A DNA stretch of 44,223 nucleotides. Origin: an uncultured Butyrivibrio sp. Lineage in GTDB: Bacteria; Bacillota; Clostridia; Lachnospirales; Lachnospiraceae. The position numbers and the translations under genes were made by a program. The notes under the pieces were generated by a model. It did no database searches, was not told the origin of the DNA, and saw only the letters and a list, made by a program, of their open reading frames with translations. The stretch lies in assembly GCA_947168935.1 (NCBI GenBank), contig CAMVNV010000014.1, positions 1 through 44,223 of the forward strand, in the 5' to 3' direction. This document shows, piece after piece, positions 42,177 to 44,223 of this stretch (positions are counted from its first letter, which is position 1; each line of letters opens with the position of its first letter).

Positions 42177-42213
42177 AAAAAAAGCCTAAAACTGTGTAGT
42201 TAAAGGCTTTTTT
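42177..42213 (-). terminator. Rho-independent terminator of the nitroreductase operon
   Basis: On the minus strand AAAAAAGCCT and AGGCTTTTTTT form a stem with A/T ends around a 15-base loop, followed by TTATTGG. It lies about 50 bases after the 42262 gene and before the ABC operon. Confidence 0.75.
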
Positions 42214-42261
42214 GTATATTAAAACTATCTATTATTATCTTTTTGATAAAAATAAATAATC

Positions 42262-42930
42262 TTATGCTGTTCTGCACTTATGGCCGGAAGCTGCTTCAAA
42301 GTTGTATCTTACAATTCCCATATCAAGCTTAGTAAGAGAGCCAAATCCTGCTTTGATCCTTGCTTCTTCGCCGTCAATGCTGATAAAGAACTTCTGCTGA
42401 TTTAATGCTGTAGGTGCAAGGAGCGCTGCATCCATACCTTCTTTAAACCACTCAGGCATTTCATTTTCTGATACTCCGCAGAGCTTGGACAGATCTTTAG
42501 ACTTATGATTCTTGCCACTGTTAAGGCCATATCCAAGTGCGATAACGCATACAATCTTCTCTCCGGCATTAACCTTAGCTTTGCACTTTCCGCGACCATA
42601 TGTACCAGCAACCCAGCAGGTATTAAGACCAAGCATCTGAGCTTCAAGAACGATTTTTTCTCCATAATAGCCTGCAAGCTCATCAAGATTTGAAAGCTTC
42701 TTATTGCCTACAAGCGCTATATAGTTATTTACACCTGAAAACTTGCCATAGTGGCTAAGAAGTGTATTGAAGCATTCCGGGTCATCAGTAATAAGCTGAA
42801 TATTGAGACCACTTACCTCGTTGCACTCCTGAATAAGCTTTTCCAGAGAAAGCTTCACTTCTCCTGTAATCTTGTCAGATGAATACTGACGTACACTGTG
42901 TCTATTTTTGATTGCTTCTTTGATGTCCAT
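42262..42930 (-). CDS. Nitroreductase-family protein
   Basis: A 222-residue flavoprotein of the nitroreductase fold. The start MDIKEAIKNRHSVRQYSSDKI is the family FMN-binding opening. EAQMLGLNTCWVAGTYGRG is the middle block, and LAPTALNQQKFFISID is the second flavin contact near the end. The substrate is unknown. The start at 42930 has GGAGG 5 bases upstream; an in-frame ATG at 42942 is less likely. It follows a second nitroreductase gene after 18 bases, so the two are cotranscribed. Confidence 0.92.
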   Translation of the reverse strand: MDIKEAIKNRHSVRQYSSDKITGEVKLSLEKLIQECNEVSGLNIQLITDDPECFNTLLSHYGKFSGVNNYIALVGNKKLSNLDELAGYYGEKIVLEAQMLGLNTCWVAGTYGRGKCKAKVNAGEKIVCVIALGYGLNSGKNHKSKDLSKLCGVSENEMPEWFKEGMDAALLAPTALNQQKFFISIDGEEARIKAGFGSLTKLDMGIVRYNFEAASGHKCRTA

Positions 42931-42948
42931 AAAAACCTCCAAGGATGA

Positions 42949-43461
42949 TCACATATAACTTACTGTCTCAGACAATGGCTTTCTGCTTCCATGGTTAGGA
43001 AGAGGGCCTGCATCCTCTGCTGCATAACCAAGATCCAGAAGCATAAGGATTTCTTCATTTTCCGGAAGTCCAAGGTCTGCCGCAAGCTTGTCAGGATCGA
43101 AGAAATTGAGCCAGCAGCTGTCAACTCCCTCATTGTAAGCTGCAAGCATAAGATGTGTAGCAACAATAGATGCATCTTCAATTCCGGAATCTCTCTTTTC
43201 CCCCGGATATGTAAATACATTATTCTTGTCAAAAGCTACAACAAGCACAGTAGGTGCTCCGTATCTGCAAGGTGTTGCCTTATCGATCTTGGCAAGGTTT
43301 TCTTCAGTTTCAACAACATATATATGCTGCTCCTGAAGGTTCTTAGCAGTTGGAGCAAGTCTTCCTGCTTCAAGGATTGCTTCCAGAACCTTCTTATCTA
43401 CTTTCTTAGAACTGTATTTCTTACATGAATAACGTTTTTCAACTACTTCACTAAAATCCAT
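42949..43461 (-). CDS. Nitroreductase-family protein
   Basis: A 170-residue flavoprotein. MDFSEVVEKRYSCKKYSSKK is the typical opening, LEAGRLAPTAKNLQEQHIYVV the FMN-binding segment and GVDSCWLNFFDPDKLA the middle block, with LLDLGYAAED near the end. It is shorter than the neighbour and of the NfnB/azoreductase-like small type; substrate unknown. GGAGG precedes the ATG at 43461; the frame from 43503 has no site. First gene of a two-gene operon. Confidence 0.92.
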   Translation of the reverse strand: MDFSEVVEKRYSCKKYSSKKVDKKVLEAILEAGRLAPTAKNLQEQHIYVVETEENLAKIDKATPCRYGAPTVLVVAFDKNNVFTYPGEKRDSGIEDASIVATHLMLAAYNEGVDSCWLNFFDPDKLAADLGLPENEEILMLLDLGYAAEDAGPLPNHGSRKPLSETVSYM

Positions 43462-43577
43462 TCTGTCCTCCTTCTTACTACAAAGACATTTAATTGTGCA
43501 CAATATATATTAGTATGTTATAGCTTTCATTTCCAAAAATCAATGATCTTTATATCTATTTTTTCATTAATTCTGTT

Positions 43578-43619
43578 AAAAAATCCACAGTCAGGTGAAC
43601 ATCTGACACCTGGCTGTGG
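43578..43619 (-). terminator. Rho-independent terminator of the AIM24 gene
   Basis: On the minus strand CCACAGCCAGGTG (43607-43619) pairs with CACCTGACTGTGG (43585-43597), one wobble, followed by ATTTTTT. Confidence 0.82.
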
Positions 43620-43652
43620 ACTATATTGGACCAACTTTATTCTAAAAATAAG

Positions 43653-44223
43653 TTATGACTTTGGATGAGGCATGTACTGGTACAGACTCATTGCAAATGC
43701 ATTGATAGGCATTGTCTGAAGCCATACCTTACCAGGGCCTGTTACTACTGTGTTGAACAAGCCTTCGCCACCAAGTAAAACATTTGCAAGACCTTTAACT
43801 GTCTCGATCTCCATAGTACATGTTGCTTCCATAGCTGCAACATATCCGCTGTCTACAACAAGTGACTGTCCGGGAGCAAGTACTCTTTCCTGAACTGCGC
43901 CGTCAATCTCAAGGAATGCAAAGCCTGATCCTGAATATTTCTGCATCAGGAATCCTTCACCGCCAAAGAATCCGGCACCAACTTTGTGCTGAATGAAGAT
44001 ATCCATATTTACACCTTCTGTAGATGCCAGGAATGATGTCTTCTGAGCAATGATGGGTGATTTACTTATATCAAAAGCAAGGATATCACCAGGGCTGTGC
44101 TTAGCAAGTGTGAGCTCACCAGGCTGCTCAGCAATATAGTGGTTAAGTGCTAACGACTCACCTACAAGAGCCTTTTTGAACATACCACCAATACCGCCTG
44201 TCTTAGTTTCCATTCTGATGCCA
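43653..44223 (-). CDS. AIM24/TIGR00266 family protein, 3' part (runs off right edge)
   Basis: The frame is open to the right edge, so the N-terminus is missing: upstream of Met at 44213 the codons read GIR in frame. The visible 190 residues are typical of TIGR00266 (AIM24-like) proteins: GIRMETKTGGIGGMFKKALVGES, NHYIAEQPGELTLA and GFFGGEGFLMQKYSG are split by turns of a double-stranded beta helix, and GLFNTVVTGPGKVWLQTMP is near the end. Function is unknown; a cytoplasmic or membrane-associated role is assumed in bacteria. Confidence 0.88.
   Translation of the reverse strand, partial: GIRMETKTGGIGGMFKKALVGESLALNHYIAEQPGELTLAKHSPGDILAFDISKSPIIAQKTSFLASTEGVNMDIFIQHKVGAGFFGGEGFLMQKYSGSGFAFLEIDGAVQERVLAPGQSLVVDSGYVAAMEATCTMEIETVKGLANVLLGGEGLFNTVVTGPGKVWLQTMPINAFAMSLYQYMPHPKS

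Overview
The window is ordinary chromosomal DNA of a low-to-moderate GC Gram-positive anaerobe, most likely a rumen or gut Lachnospiraceae bacterium of the Butyrivibrio/Pseudobutyrivibrio type. That assignment is inference from gene content and style: a DUF2225 protein, a clostridial-type aspartokinase and homoserine dehydrogenase next to an ACT-domain protein, an aldo/keto reductase with two ferredoxin clusters, a GGDEF sensor, purine-rich ribosome binding sites and several TTG starts. No rRNA, tRNA, prophage, insertion sequence or CRISPR array was seen.

Layout. 1-5.1 kb: the start of a CYTH-domain gene, malQ behind its own promoter and a LacI-type palindrome, a PfkB-like kinase with an altered catalytic motif, a TetR regulator, a small acidic membrane protein and a DUF2225 protein. 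5.1-8.2 kb: guaB and a membrane protein, flanked by two inverted copies of a 147-bp palindromic repeat. 8.2-15.1 kb: a membrane-anchored protein, the ACT/hom/lysC operon of the aspartate pathway, a CgeB-like glycosyltransferase, a putative structured RNA of about 280 nt with its own promoter and terminator, and dapF. 15.2-23.9 kb: hslO, a methyltransferase, an IspD-type cytidylyltransferase, a DUF218 protein, a palindrome cluster, an ArsB/NhaD-type permease, a GGDEF protein, an aldo/keto reductase and lgt. 23.9-28.7 kb: an orphan 29-bp repeat tract ending in a strong terminator, a PadR-controlled SEDS protein, a phospholipase-C-like protein, a MerR-methyltransferase fusion and bcp. 28.7-32.9 kb: the third 147-bp repeat, then a tight msrA/asparaginase/flavin-reductase/macro-domain operon, a phosphoesterase and mazG. 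33-36.5 kb: GNAT and SGNH genes, an AbiE type IV toxin-antitoxin pair and two tiny opposite-strand ORFs. 36.6-44.2 kb: two convergent ABC exporter operons, two nitroreductases and the 3' part of an AIM24/TIGR00266 protein.

The best candidates for something undescribed are the structured RNA at about 13.82-14.10 kb, the 147-bp repeat family (three copies, with compensatory base changes in one hairpin), the 29-bp repeat tract with an apparently gene-less terminator, and the PadR-SEDS pair. All functions are read from sequence only; no database search was run.
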